Shown here in pieces: positions 1 through 7,684 of a DNA stretch of 64,000 nt. Under the pieces are notes generated by a model. That model did not search any database. It was not told where the DNA came from and worked only from the letters and a program-made list of their open reading frames with translations. The DNA is from JBBPZK01 sp965219175 (GTDB taxonomy: Bacteria; Actinomycetota; Rubrobacteria; Rubrobacterales; Rubrobacteraceae). The position numbers and the translations under genes were made by a program. Position 1 is the first letter of the stretch, and every line of letters begins with the position of its first letter. Location of the stretch: contig CBDCNI010000001.1 of assembly GCA_965219175.1 (NCBI GenBank), positions 2,542,001 to 2,606,000 of the forward strand. The letters run 5' to 3'.

Positions 1-225
1 GAGGGCATCTCGCCGGAGGACCTCAGCCGCGTCTTCGAGCGCTTCTACCGCTCGGACCGTACCCGCCGACTCGACCACTCCGGCGCGGGACTGGGGCTCG
101 CCCTCGTCAAGGAGTTGACCGAGGCGATGGGCGGCAGCGTCCGCGCCGAGAGTGAACCCGGTATGGGAAGCCGCTTCGTCCTGCGCCTTCCGCACGCCGG
201 AATTTCAGGCGTGGCTTTAGCGTAG
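1..225 (+). CDS. Sensor histidine kinase, C-terminal end (partial)
   Basis: The gene runs in from the left edge; only the last 74 codons are present, ending in TAG at 223-225. What is visible is the end of a HATPase_c ATP-binding domain: an F-box-like VFERFYRSDRTR, a G2 box SGAGLGLALVKELTEAMGG, and the closing strand GMGSRFVLRLP. This pattern is typical of OmpR-partner membrane kinases of the PhoR/ResE group. The sensor and dimerisation parts lie outside the window, so the signal is unknown. The next gene on the same strand is a receiver-like protein 161 nt downstream, probably a separate transcription unit. Confidence 0.88.
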   Translation, partial: EGISPEDLSRVFERFYRSDRTRRLDHSGAGLGLALVKELTEAMGGSVRAESEPGMGSRFVLRLPHAGISGVALA

Positions 226-288
226 TTTCGCACGTTTTTGGTCTCTAATCGCCGCTCTTCCCTCCCATTTTCGCCCCGGAAACCTCGC

Positions 289-308
289 TTGCGACAAGAT
301 TGCGACAA
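289..308. promoter_or_regulatory. 11-bp-period direct repeat TTGCGACAA x2
   Basis: TTGCGACAA occurs at 289-297 and identically at 300-308, giving an 11-bp period. Two same-facing half sites one helical turn apart is the usual arrangement for OmpR/PhoB-type response regulators. The pair lies 79 nt upstream of the receiver-like gene and just after the kinase gene. That the missing partner regulator of the kinase binds here is inference. Confidence 0.4.
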
Positions 309-386
309 CTCCGAGATTCCTTCGCGACACCCACCGTTTATCTTGAAGCTCGTAAAGCAAAGTCGGGCGACGAGGAGCGTGAAGCG

Positions 387-857
387 ATGTTCGGGTTATG
401 GAGAGGCAAGAAGCAGAAGGTGTTCGAGGAGGCGTCACTCCCAGTCGTCCTGGTCGGTGAGGGTTACCGGCGCGCCTACGCGAAGCACCTTCTAGAGCAT
501 CCGCTCGCGGACCATGTGAAAGTGGTTGGAGAGCTGGCATCCGGCAGGCGCGTGGAGTTACTGTCTGAGCTAGAGCCGGAGGTCGTGATTCTGGACTGCG
601 CCTCGGAAGGTATCAACCCACTCGCCGTTCTACCAAGGCTCGCCGCCCTCGAAGGCTCTCCACGCGTCGTCGCGCTGGTGGACGTCTACCCGGCGCACGA
701 TAGGCGAACCTTGCTCGACCTCGGGGCGGATGTCATCGCCGACATCCAGGACCCACACGCACTATCGGAGGCGGTGCGGTTGCACGATCCTCTCAGAGAA
801 GGCTTTTCACCCGAGGATACAACGCGGCGAGACAAGAACTTGGCCGCCACAGCTTAG
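387..857 (+). CDS. Stand-alone receiver-like (CheY-fold) protein
   Basis: A 156-aa protein; ATG at 387 is preferred because GAGGAG at 372-377 sits about 9 nt upstream. An upstream in-frame start at 300 would overlap the direct-repeat site. Residues about 17-125 follow the receiver pattern: PVVLVGEGYRR at strand 1, VVILDCAS at strand 3 with the Asp in the phospho-acceptor position, VVALVD at strand 4 and GADVIADI at strand 5. The acidic pair after strand 1 and the conserved Lys after strand 5 are missing, so classical phosphotransfer is doubtful. No output domain follows. It precedes the ABC transporter genes by 29 nt and may share their transcript. It could be a phospho-independent adaptor; its function is not known. 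Confidence 0.6.
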   Translation: MFGLWRGKKQKVFEEASLPVVLVGEGYRRAYAKHLLEHPLADHVKVVGELASGRRVELLSELEPEVVILDCASEGINPLAVLPRLAALEGSPRVVALVDVYPAHDRRTLLDLGADVIADIQDPHALSEAVRLHDPLREGFSPEDTTRRDKNLAATA

Positions 858-886
858 ACAAGAACGATACAGAGGAGGATGGGAGA

Positions 887-1609
887 TTGAGCATCATGAC
901 AGAGGTTACGCACACGCCGATAATCACCGGCACGCATCTGAGCAAGAGCTTCGGCCAGACGGTAGCCCTCGACGGCGTGGACGCGGCAGTATCAGCCGGG
1001 GAGTCATTGGCGATTATGGGGCCAAGCGGCTCGGGCAAGTCCACGCTGCTGCACTGTCTCGCCGGGGTTCTGGTCCCTGACGGTGGGGTCGTGGCGCTCG
1101 GCGGGCTCCGCATAGACAAGATGGGAGAGCGGCGGCGCAGCGCCCTGCGGCGCACCAACTTCGGGTTTGTCTTCCAGGACGGCCAGCTACTGCCGGAGCT
1201 TCCCGCCGACGAAAACGTGGCGTTGCCGCTGATGCTCGGCGGCATGGGCCGGCGGAAGGCCGTTGAGCGTGCGCGAGAGTGGCTCGGACGGCTCGGGCTC
1301 TCCGGCATGGAGACCAGGAGACCGGGGCAACTCTCCGGCGGGCAGGCCCAGAGGGTGGCGGTCGCGCGGGCGCTCGTTATAGAGCCGATGGTGGTGTTCG
1401 CCGATGAGCCTACGGGGGCCTTGGATCAGGCGACCGGAACGGAGACGATGCGGCTACTAGTCGAGACCACGACGGCCCAGAACGCCGCCCTCGTCGTCGT
1501 CACCCACGACCCGCAGGTCGCCCAACACTGCGACCGCACCGTCGAGGTGCGCGACGGGAAGCTCCAGCAAGAGCCATCGGCAACTGAGATCCGGAAGGAG
1601 ATCTACTGA
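887..1609 (+). CDS. ABC transporter ATPase, MacB/LolD type
   Basis: A 240-aa nucleotide-binding subunit. Walker A is GPSGSGKST (about residues 44-52), signature LSGGQAQRVAVARAL, Walker B VVFADEPTGALD, H-loop VVVTHD. The ADEPTGALD form is typical of the MacB/LolD/BceA group that partners FtsX-like permeases. AGAGGAGG at 871-878 lies 8 nt before TTG 887, so TTG is favoured over ATG 896, whose only ribosome site would be a weaker GGGAG. The stop overlaps the start of the next gene by one base (TGATG), so the two are translationally coupled. With its partner it probably exports or senses a peptide or lipid substrate that the sequence does not identify. Confidence 0.9.
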   Translation: MSIMTEVTHTPIITGTHLSKSFGQTVALDGVDAAVSAGESLAIMGPSGSGKSTLLHCLAGVLVPDGGVVALGGLRIDKMGERRRSALRRTNFGFVFQDGQLLPELPADENVALPLMLGGMGRRKAVERAREWLGRLGLSGMETRRPGQLSGGQAQRVAVARALVIEPMVVFADEPTGALDQATGTETMRLLVETTTAQNAALVVVTHDPQVAQHCDRTVEVRDGKLQQEPSATEIRKEIY

Positions 1610-3624
1610 TGAGGGCGTCCGTCACTCTCGCCTGGCAGCTACTGCGCCGCTCGGGTGGACGGGGGTTTATCATGGCAGGCCTCTCGGTGTTCGCGGTCGC
1701 CGTCTCGACGGCGCTGCTGCTCCTGACCCTCGGTGTAGACCACGGCTTCGCCGCGCGGGCCGGGCGTGAGTCCTGGCTCAACCCGAGTCCGGCGGGGAAA
1801 AATGCGTCCGCGATAGAGGCCGTCTCGACGGACTTCGTGCGCGGCCGGCCGATAGCTGTTGTGGACCTCGCGGCCCTGAAAGGAAAGTCTGCCGTGCCGC
1901 CCGGAATGTCTCACTTTCCTCGTCCGGGCGAGGTGTGGATGTCCCCGGCGCTCGCCAAGCTGTCAGGAGAGTTGCCGCCGGATCAACTTAAAGACCGCTT
2001 CGCCGGGAAACGCTCCGGCAATCGAGTCGCGGGTACGTTGGGTCAACAGGCCTTGGAATATCCGGGGCAACTGATTGTGGTCGTGGGCCGGGACGTGGAC
2101 GCTCCAGTATTCGGCTCCGCCCATCCGTTAGACTTAGGCTCAACACCTTACTCGGCCACGCCAACCCGTATCTCCAGCTTCGCCGGTTCGTCCCCCGATT
2201 GGTATGTGTTGTACAAGGTGCTCTCGGCCTTCGCCACGGCCCTCCTGGTCGTGCCGCTGGTCGTGCTGGGTGCGGCGGCGGGCAGGCTCGCCAGCTCCCG
2301 GCGCGACAGTCAACTCGCGGCCATGCGGCTCGTGGGCGCGACACCGGGTCAGGTCTTGGCGATCACGACGTTCGAGACCGTCCTGATCGGGGCCGTCGGG
2401 GCGGTCCTCGGCGCCCTTGCTTACATCGCCTCCGTGCCTATCGCCGCTCAGGTATCCGCCACCGGCGGGACGTGGTTCGTCGCCGACCTCTGGGTTGGTC
2501 CCGGTATCCTGGCGGTGATGCTCGTGGCGGCGCCGTTGACCGTCGGGGCGAGCGCGCTCGTGGGCTTGCGCAAGCTGGTCATTAGCCCCCTGGGCGTCGC
2601 CCGGCGTCAGAGCCCGCGAGGCGCGAAGGTGTGGCGGCTCGTCCTGTTCGTAGCACTTCTCGTAGCCTACGCGGTCGTCGCACCGAGCATAGGCATGAGC
2701 AGCGCGGTTCCGTTCGCGGTCTTCTTCGCAGTCCTGTTTCTCGCGCTGTCCGTGCTGGGTCCTTTCGTCGTCGGTCTACTGGGCCGCGCGATGGCGGCGT
2801 TCGCCCGCGGTCCGAAGACTCTGCTCGCCGGCCGACGGCTGGTGGATGATCCACGCTCCGCCTGGCGCACCGTAGGCGGCATCACACTAGCCGGGTTCGT
2901 GGCGGGTTTCATGACGATCCTGATCCCTCAGGACGTCTCTGCATTCTCCGATTCCACAAACCACATAGACGTGATCGTGCAGGCCACGGACGCGAAACCT
3001 CTCGCCTCGCAAGCGCGAGATGCCCTGCGAGAACAAGGCGTAAAGGCGGACGTGTCGGTAAAACCGGCCGGCATGTTCAAAGCCAGGAACGTACCCCTGA
3101 AATCCGTGAGCGCTGAAGTCCACGGCGGAGAGAAAGACCTCGACCGAGCAAGGACCGCGCTTTGGGACCTATCTCCCTTACAACCTCCCGCCTCGGAGGA
3201 GAGCAATATCTGGGCCGATAACGCGCAATTGTCCGACATACGCACTGCGAGCTTGCTGGTGCTGGCGGTGACACTGGCCGTCGCCTCGGCATCGGCGACG
3301 ATAGCGGGAGTCACCGGCGTACTCGACCGTCGACGGACCTACGGGTTGCTGCGTCTCACCGGGGCGCCTCTCAGCGTGCTCGACGGAGCGAGGCTCAGGG
3401 AGGCTCTGGCCCCTCTGCTGCTGCTCGGAGGCGGCGCGTTGGCGGCGGGCGTGTTCTGCGCGGCGCCCCTCGCAGTATCAGCGCACGTCACGCCGGATAC
3501 CCGTTCGCTGGGCAGCCTGGCGGCGCTCGTGGCACTCGCCGCTTTAGGTGTCGCGTTCGCGGAGCTGGCGAGCGGCCTGACCCTCCGCTCGACGACCCGA
3601 GACCCTGCGACACACCGCGAATAA
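1609..3624 (+). CDS. FtsX-like ABC transporter permease
   Basis: A 671-aa membrane subunit coupled to the preceding ATPase by a one-base overlap. An N-terminal membrane segment (about residues 20-45) is followed by an extracytoplasmic stretch. Two FtsX-type modules follow, each with the pattern of a long loop, then clustered hydrophobic helices (about 200-420 and 540-660). The phrase ASSRRDSQLAAMRLVGATPGQVL and the later RRRTYGLLRLTGAPLSVL are the typical cytoplasmic coupling elements of this family. The length matches duplicated eight- to ten-helix FtsX permeases in Gram-positive resistance pumps. It is convergent with the thioesterase gene, with only 5 nt between the two stops. Substrate unknown. 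Confidence 0.85.
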   Translation: MRASVTLAWQLLRRSGGRGFIMAGLSVFAVAVSTALLLLTLGVDHGFAARAGRESWLNPSPAGKNASAIEAVSTDFVRGRPIAVVDLAALKGKSAVPPGMSHFPRPGEVWMSPALAKLSGELPPDQLKDRFAGKRSGNRVAGTLGQQALEYPGQLIVVVGRDVDAPVFGSAHPLDLGSTPYSATPTRISSFAGSSPDWYVLYKVLSAFATALLVVPLVVLGAAAGRLASSRRDSQLAAMRLVGATPGQVLAITTFETVLIGAVGAVLGALAYIASVPIAAQVSATGGTWFVADLWVGPGILAVMLVAAPLTVGASALVGLRKLVISPLGVARRQSPRGAKVWRLVLFVALLVAYAVVAPSIGMSSAVPFAVFFAVLFLALSVLGPFVVGLLGRAMAAFARGPKTLLAGRRLVDDPRSAWRTVGGITLAGFVAGFMTILIPQDVSAFSDSTNHIDVIVQATDAKPLASQARDALREQGVKADVSVKPAGMFKARNVPLKSVSAEVHGGEKDLDRARTALWDLSPLQPPASEESNIWADNAQLSDIRTASLLVLAVTLAVASASATIAGVTGVLDRRRTYGLLRLTGAPLSVLDGARLREALAPLLLLGGGALAAGVFCAAPLAVSAHVTPDTRSLGSLAALVALAALGVAFAELASGLTLRSTTRDPATHRE

Positions 3625-3629
3625 GCAGT

Positions 3630-4016
3630 CTACGTGTTGGCGAACAGCCTTCCGGGAATACGAACCGGACGTCCGCTCGAAAGCTTTATACAGCCGTGGC
3701 GGGTGCGACCAGTGGCGAGCGTTTCGCCGTCGCGGAGTATCTTGTACCGGAAATGGAACGATGCTTTCCCGAGGTCCGTGAGTTCCGCCTGGAGCGTCAG
3801 TTCGTCGTCGAAGTAGGCAGCTTTTTTGTAGCGGAGCAGGGCTTCGACCACCACGAAGCCGTAGCCTCGTTTTTCGAGGTCCTTGTATGAAAGTCCGGCG
3901 GCGCGCAACCATTCGACGCGGCCGACCTCGAAGTAGGAGAGGTAGGCTGCGTTGTTCACGATGCCCTGGGCGTCCGTTTCGGAGTAGCGGACGCGCAGTT
4001 TTGTCTCGTGGATCAG
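3630..4016 (-). CDS. Acyl-CoA thioesterase, 4HBT/YbgC family (CTG start)
   Basis: A hot-dog-fold thioesterase. The core reads NNAAYLSYFEVGRVEWLRAAGL and continues to RHGCIKLSSGRP. The first ordinary start codon is GTG at 3959, but the family's N-terminal strand RVRYSETDAQGIV, with the catalytic Asp, is encoded in frame just upstream. No ATG, GTG or TTG precedes it. I place the start at CTG 4016-4014, which overlaps the stop of the enoyl-CoA hydratase gene (CTGA) and gives a normal 128 aa. Starting at 3959 would delete the catalytic Asp. Expression is probably by translational coupling. It should hydrolyse an acyl-CoA in the same catabolic block; the chain preference cannot be read. Confidence 0.8.
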   Translation of the reverse strand: MIHETKLRVRYSETDAQGIVNNAAYLSYFEVGRVEWLRAAGLSYKDLEKRGYGFVVVEALLRYKKAAYFDDELTLQAELTDLGKASFHFRYKILRDGETLATGRTRHGCIKLSSGRPVRIPGRLFANT

Positions 4017-4786
4017 CGTCCCTCGAACTCCGGCTTGCGGCGCTCGATGAACGCGCCCATTCCTTCTTTTGCGTCCCCGGTGGCGAAAAGTAGGGCGAAC
4101 TGGTCGACCTCGTACTCAAGGCCGCTGATGAGGTCCACGTCGAGCGACCGGTTCGCGGCGGCTTTGGCGTGTCGTACGGCTATGGGGCCGTTGGCGGAGA
4201 TCTCCGCCGCTATCTCTCCGGCGGTAGCCAACGCTTCACCCTCCGGCACGACGCGGTTGACGAGCCCCATCTCCTTCGCCTCCTCGGCCCCTATCCGACG
4301 TCCGGTGAAGATGAGTTCCTTAGCGAGAGCCGGACCAATAAGCCGGGGCAACCGCTGCGTACCGCCCATACCCGGCAGAATGCCCAACCCTACTTCGGGG
4401 AAGCCGAAGAGGGCGTTCTCGGCGGCGATGCGGATGTCGCAGGCGAGGGCTATCTCGCAGCCGCCGCCGAGCGCGAAACCGTTGACGGCGGCTATGGTCG
4501 GGACGGGGCTCTTGTCCAGTAGGGCCATCGCGGCGTGGCCTATCTCCGCGAAGCGTTTGGCTTCTATGGGGTCCATCTCGCTCATCGCGGCTATATCCGC
4601 CCCGGCGACGAACGACTTCTCACCCGCCCCGGTCACGATGATGGCGTCTGGCCCCTCCGATTCAACCTCCAAGAGCGCCTGCCCGATCTCCTCCACGACC
4701 TGCGGGTCGAGGGCGTTTAGCTTCTCCTGGCGGTCTATCGTGAGGGTGACGATCCCACCGTCTTGCTCGACCTTTACATAATCCAA
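4013..4786 (-). CDS. Enoyl-CoA hydratase/isomerase family protein
   Basis: A 257-aa crotonase-fold enzyme, the usual family length when begun at TTG 4786, which has AAGGAGA 6 nt upstream. A longer reading to 4915 runs into repeat DNA and is unlikely. The oxyanion-hole segment KSFVAGADIAAM and the active-site block ALGGGCEIALACDIRIA with FPEVGLGILPGMGGTQRL are present. Both glutamates used by hydratases (in GGCE and PEVG) are conserved, which supports hydration of a 2-enoyl-CoA rather than a pure isomerase role. It lies upstream of the thioesterase on the same strand and downstream of a B12-binding protein, within a block of acyl-CoA and hydroxy-acid enzymes. Confidence 0.92.
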   Translation of the reverse strand: MDYVKVEQDGGIVTLTIDRQEKLNALDPQVVEEIGQALLEVESEGPDAIIVTGAGEKSFVAGADIAAMSEMDPIEAKRFAEIGHAAMALLDKSPVPTIAAVNGFALGGGCEIALACDIRIAAENALFGFPEVGLGILPGMGGTQRLPRLIGPALAKELIFTGRRIGAEEAKEMGLVNRVVPEGEALATAGEIAAEISANGPIAVRHAKAAANRSLDVDLISGLEYEVDQFALLFATGDAKEGMGAFIERRKPEFEGR

Positions 4787-4907
4787 AGCGGTCTCCTTGA
4801 TTGGTAGCTTGTTAGCATTTCGGCTTGTCAGGTCTCCAAGATATGGTACTCTCGCGTGCCTCGCGTTGCCGGGAGCGTTGTTCTGAGTGTGCTGACGTTG
4901 TTTCGTT

Positions 4908-4958
4908 GCTGACAAGCTGAGAGCTACCGGAGGCGGCGCGCTAACTGGCTGACTAGCT
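4908..4958. repeat. Dispersed 51-bp repeat, copy A
   Basis: A 51-bp unit beginning GCTGACAAGCTGAGAGC and ending GGCTGACTAGCT. It matches copy B at 20782-20832 at 45 of 51 positions by eye. It starts 2 nt beyond the stop of the B12-binding gene and lies before the enoyl-CoA hydratase gene. Fragments of the same decamer family (GCTGACNAGC or its complement GCTTGTCAG) also occur around 4804-4813 and 4823-4832. Both full copies sit immediately 3' of a minus-strand stop codon. Confidence 0.75.
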
Positions 4959-4960
4959 TT

Positions 4961-5362
4961 TCAGTTCGCCGCAGGTACGGCCTGCCGGATGTACTCTACG
5001 GCTTTCGTGGTCGGGGTTCCTGGGGTAAAGACTTCCCCCACTCCGGCCTCCTTCAGCTTCGCTATATCCTGTTTCGGGATAGTGCCGCCGCAGAAGACGA
5101 GGATATCCTGCGCGTCGTTCTCTTTCAAGAGGTCCATTACCTTCGGCACCAGGGTCATGTGCGCCCCGGAGAGGATGGAGATGCCGATGGCGTCGGCGTC
5201 TTCCTGGATCGCCGCTTCGACCACCTGCTCTGGTGTCTGGTGGAGGCCGGTGTAGATGACCTCCATCCCGGCATCGCGCAGGGCGCGGGCGATGATCTTC
5301 GCCCCCCGGTCATGACCGTCAAGGCCGACCTTCGCAACCACCACCCTAATCGTACGCTCCAT
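4961..5362 (-). CDS. Stand-alone cobalamin-binding (methylmalonyl-CoA mutase C-terminal) protein
   Basis: A 133-aa B12-binding domain. The DxHxxG motif is present as LDGHDRGAK (about residues 14-22), with the His that ligates cobalt. SILSGAH and FCGGTIPKQD are the other two nucleotide-tail contacts. In most organisms this domain is fused to or encoded beside the mutase catalytic chain; here no mutase TIM-barrel gene is in the window. It therefore either pairs with a large subunit elsewhere or is a B12 carrier. The ATG at 5362 has no ribosome binding site, but TAGAAT at 5372-5377 (minus strand) lies 9 nt upstream, suggesting a leaderless message. The TAG of that hexamer is also the stop of the GlcD-like gene. 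Confidence 0.9.
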   Translation of the reverse strand: MERTIRVVVAKVGLDGHDRGAKIIARALRDAGMEVIYTGLHQTPEQVVEAAIQEDADAIGISILSGAHMTLVPKVMDLLKENDAQDILVFCGGTIPKQDIAKLKEAGVGEVFTPGTPTTKAVEYIRQAVPAAN

Positions 5363-5374
5363 AATTGACGTATT

Positions 5375-6778
5375 CTACCCCGACCCGAAATCCGGCGCTT
5401 GTTGCTCCTCCCTGGAGAAGATCTTGCCTGGGTTAAGGATGCCGTTCGGATCGGCGACTTCTTTTATGGCGCGCATGAAAGCCAGAGAGTCGCCGTGCTC
5501 TTTCTGGAGATGGACGGCCTTGCCGAACCCAATACCGTGCTCTCCGGTGCAGGTGCCGCCCCGCGCCAAGGCGTAGGCGACGATCTCCGCGTTGACCGCC
5601 TCTGCTTTTTCGAGGTCGGCTTCGTCTTCCGGGTCTACCGGGAAGATGGCGTGGTAGTTACCGTCGCCGACGTGACCGAGTATGGCCCCGTCGAGGCCGT
5701 GGGAAGAGATGGTGTCCCGCGCCTCGCGCAAGGCTTCCGGCAGGTCGGAGATAGGAACGCACACGTCGGTCGTCATCGGCTTTTTGTCCGGGTTCAGACG
5801 GGCCACGGCCAGCCCAGCCTCGTGCCGCACCTCCCACAGCTTCTCCCTGGCGGCCTCGTCCGCCTCGAACTCGAACTCACCGGCGCCTTCTTTGGCAGAG
5901 ATATCGCGGGCCGACTCCAGGTCATGCTCGACGGATACCCCGGACCCGCTGAACTCAAGGAACAACGTCGGGGTGACGGCGTAGTTCGTGCCTTTGTAAG
6001 CATTTACCGCTTCTATGGTACGCGCGTCCACCAACTCGACCCGCCCTATTTGCATCCCGGAGCGGACCATCTCAACCGCCGCCCGCCCCGCCCGCTCGAT
6101 ATCCGGGAAGGTCACGCGCGCGGCGAGGATGCGTTCGGGGACCGCCTCCAGCTTTAGAGTGATCTCAGTAAAAACCCCCAGAGTCCCCTCGGAGCCGACG
6201 AAGAGAGCGGTCAGGTTGTAACCGGCGGAGGACTTCATAGACAGTCCACCGGTCCGCATTACACTGCCACCGGCCAGCACTACTTCCAGGCCAAGCACCC
6301 GATCCCGCATCGCGCCGTGGCGCACGGCGTTTGTCCCGCTGGCGTTGGTAGCTGCCATCCCGCCCATGGAGGCGTCCCAGCCGGGATCGACCGGGAAGAA
6401 AAGACCATGTTCCCTGAGCGCGGCGTTCAACTGGCCGCGCGTAACACCGGGCTGGACCCTGACGATAAAGTCGTCGGGGCGAAGCTCCAGTATCTCGTCC
6501 ATCAGCCGGAAGTCGAGGCTGACGCCGCCTTGCAGCGGGATGGTGTGTCCCTCCAGGCTGCTCCCAGCGCCGAAGGGAACAACAGGTACGCCTCGCTCGT
6601 CAGCGAAACGGAGCAGTTCGACGACCTCCTCGCGGTCCTTCGGGAAGACGACGGCGTCCGGGAGATGCGGCGCATGGTAGGTGAAGAAGCCCCCGGCGTG
6701 ACGTTCCAACTCCTCGCCGCCGGTCACTATCCGGTCTTTCTCCGGTATGAAGGCTTCCAGCTCGACGGCGAGGTCCAC
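5375..6778 (-). CDS. FAD-linked oxidase, GlcD/D-lactate dehydrogenase type
   Basis: A 467-aa VAO-family flavoprotein. The FAD-binding PCMH part contains VVPFGAGSSLEGHTIP (about residues 60-75) and DPGWDASMGGMAATNASGTNAVRHG. The C-terminal part ends with GGTCTGEHGIGFGK, the GlcD-type substrate/FAD cap signature. The length matches glycolate oxidase subunit D and D-lactate dehydrogenases, which oxidise 2-hydroxy acids to 2-oxo acids. No separate GlcE or GlcF is adjacent, so it may act alone or with an electron carrier encoded elsewhere. GTG 6778 has AGGAG 7 nt upstream and begins 11 nt after the FAH-family stop. Confidence 0.9.
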   Translation of the reverse strand: MDLAVELEAFIPEKDRIVTGGEELERHAGGFFTYHAPHLPDAVVFPKDREEVVELLRFADERGVPVVPFGAGSSLEGHTIPLQGGVSLDFRLMDEILELRPDDFIVRVQPGVTRGQLNAALREHGLFFPVDPGWDASMGGMAATNASGTNAVRHGAMRDRVLGLEVVLAGGSVMRTGGLSMKSSAGYNLTALFVGSEGTLGVFTEITLKLEAVPERILAARVTFPDIERAGRAAVEMVRSGMQIGRVELVDARTIEAVNAYKGTNYAVTPTLFLEFSGSGVSVEHDLESARDISAKEGAGEFEFEADEAAREKLWEVRHEAGLAVARLNPDKKPMTTDVCVPISDLPEALREARDTISSHGLDGAILGHVGDGNYHAIFPVDPEDEADLEKAEAVNAEIVAYALARGGTCTGEHGIGFGKAVHLQKEHGDSLAFMRAIKEVADPNGILNPGKIFSREEQQAPDFGSG

Positions 6779-6788
6779 GGCGCGGCTC

Positions 6789-7607
6789 CTAGTCTGCTTC
6801 GACGGGGTTTGTCAGGGAGCCGAGGCCCTCTATCTCTATCGTCACCTCGTCCCCATCCTTCAAGAACACCTGCGGGTCGCGAGCCATGCCTACTCCCGGA
6901 GGAGTACCAGTCATGATGATGTCGCCCGGCTCAAGCGTCATGCCCTTGCTCAAGAAGGAGACAACTTCGGCGACGCTGAAGATCATTTTATCCGTGGTCC
7001 CGTCCTGCATGACCTCGCCGTTGAGAATGCACCGGATGGAGAGGTTTTGAGGATCCGGCACCTCGTCGCGGGTCGCTATGTACGGTCCCACCGGGCCGAA
7101 AGTATCGAGCGACTTGCTCCGGGTCCACTGGCCGCCCTCGGAGAATTGGAGGTCGCGGGCGGATACGTCGTTGGCGTTCGCGTACCCGAAGACGTGGTCC
7201 ATCGCCTCGTCCTCGGAGACGTTGCGGGCGGCTTTCCCGATGATGACGGCAAGCTCCGCCTCATAGTCCGCCTTCTCGGTGATCGGCGGTATACGGATCG
7301 TCTCCCCAGGGCCGATTATCGTGTTCGGGTACTTGGCGAAGACGATCGGCTTCTCGGGGATATCCGCGCCTGTCTCGGCGGCGTGGTCCTCGTAGTTGAG
7401 CCCGATGGCGATAACCTTGCCCGGACGGGCTATCGGGGCGAGTATGCGCGCGTCGGAGAGTGAAACGACATCTTCTCCCGGCTCGGCGTTCCCGCCACGC
7501 TCGATAAAATCAAGCATGCTCTCGTGACCGAGTGGCCGGATCTCCTCACCCTCGATCGCCCCGACACGAGCGTCTCCACCGTCCGTCGAATAAGTAACCA
7601 GCTTCAA
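6789..7607 (-). CDS. Fumarylacetoacetate hydrolase-family protein
   Basis: A 272-aa FAH-fold enzyme. The metal-binding glutamate/aspartate set is seen in DYEAELAVIIGKAARNV and GYANANDVSARDLQ, followed by the substrate loop KSLDTFGPVGPYI and the closing TGTPPGVGMARDPQVFLKDGD. Relatives hydrolyse or decarboxylate acylpyruvates and 2-oxo-hept-3-ene-dioates; the exact substrate cannot be deduced. TTG 7607 is supported by GAGGAGA about 5 nt upstream. It is first in an apparent operon with the GlcD-like oxidase, which could oxidise a hydroxy acid whose oxo product this enzyme cleaves; that link is inference. Confidence 0.88.
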   Translation of the reverse strand: MKLVTYSTDGGDARVGAIEGEEIRPLGHESMLDFIERGGNAEPGEDVVSLSDARILAPIARPGKVIAIGLNYEDHAAETGADIPEKPIVFAKYPNTIIGPGETIRIPPITEKADYEAELAVIIGKAARNVSEDEAMDHVFGYANANDVSARDLQFSEGGQWTRSKSLDTFGPVGPYIATRDEVPDPQNLSIRCILNGEVMQDGTTDKMIFSVAEVVSFLSKGMTLEPGDIIMTGTPPGVGMARDPQVFLKDGDEVTIEIEGLGSLTNPVEAD

Positions 7608-7684
7608 GATCTTCTCCTCTCCTAGTTTCTACCGAATCAGCGGAGTCAATCTTAGCAGCAGGCTACTCTCCGCTCCACAAGGCC

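Noticed and set aside
4787..4915. Upstream start (4915) for the enoyl-CoA hydratase
   Set aside because: It reads through repeat-family DNA; TTG 4786 has a ribosome site and yields the usual 257 aa.
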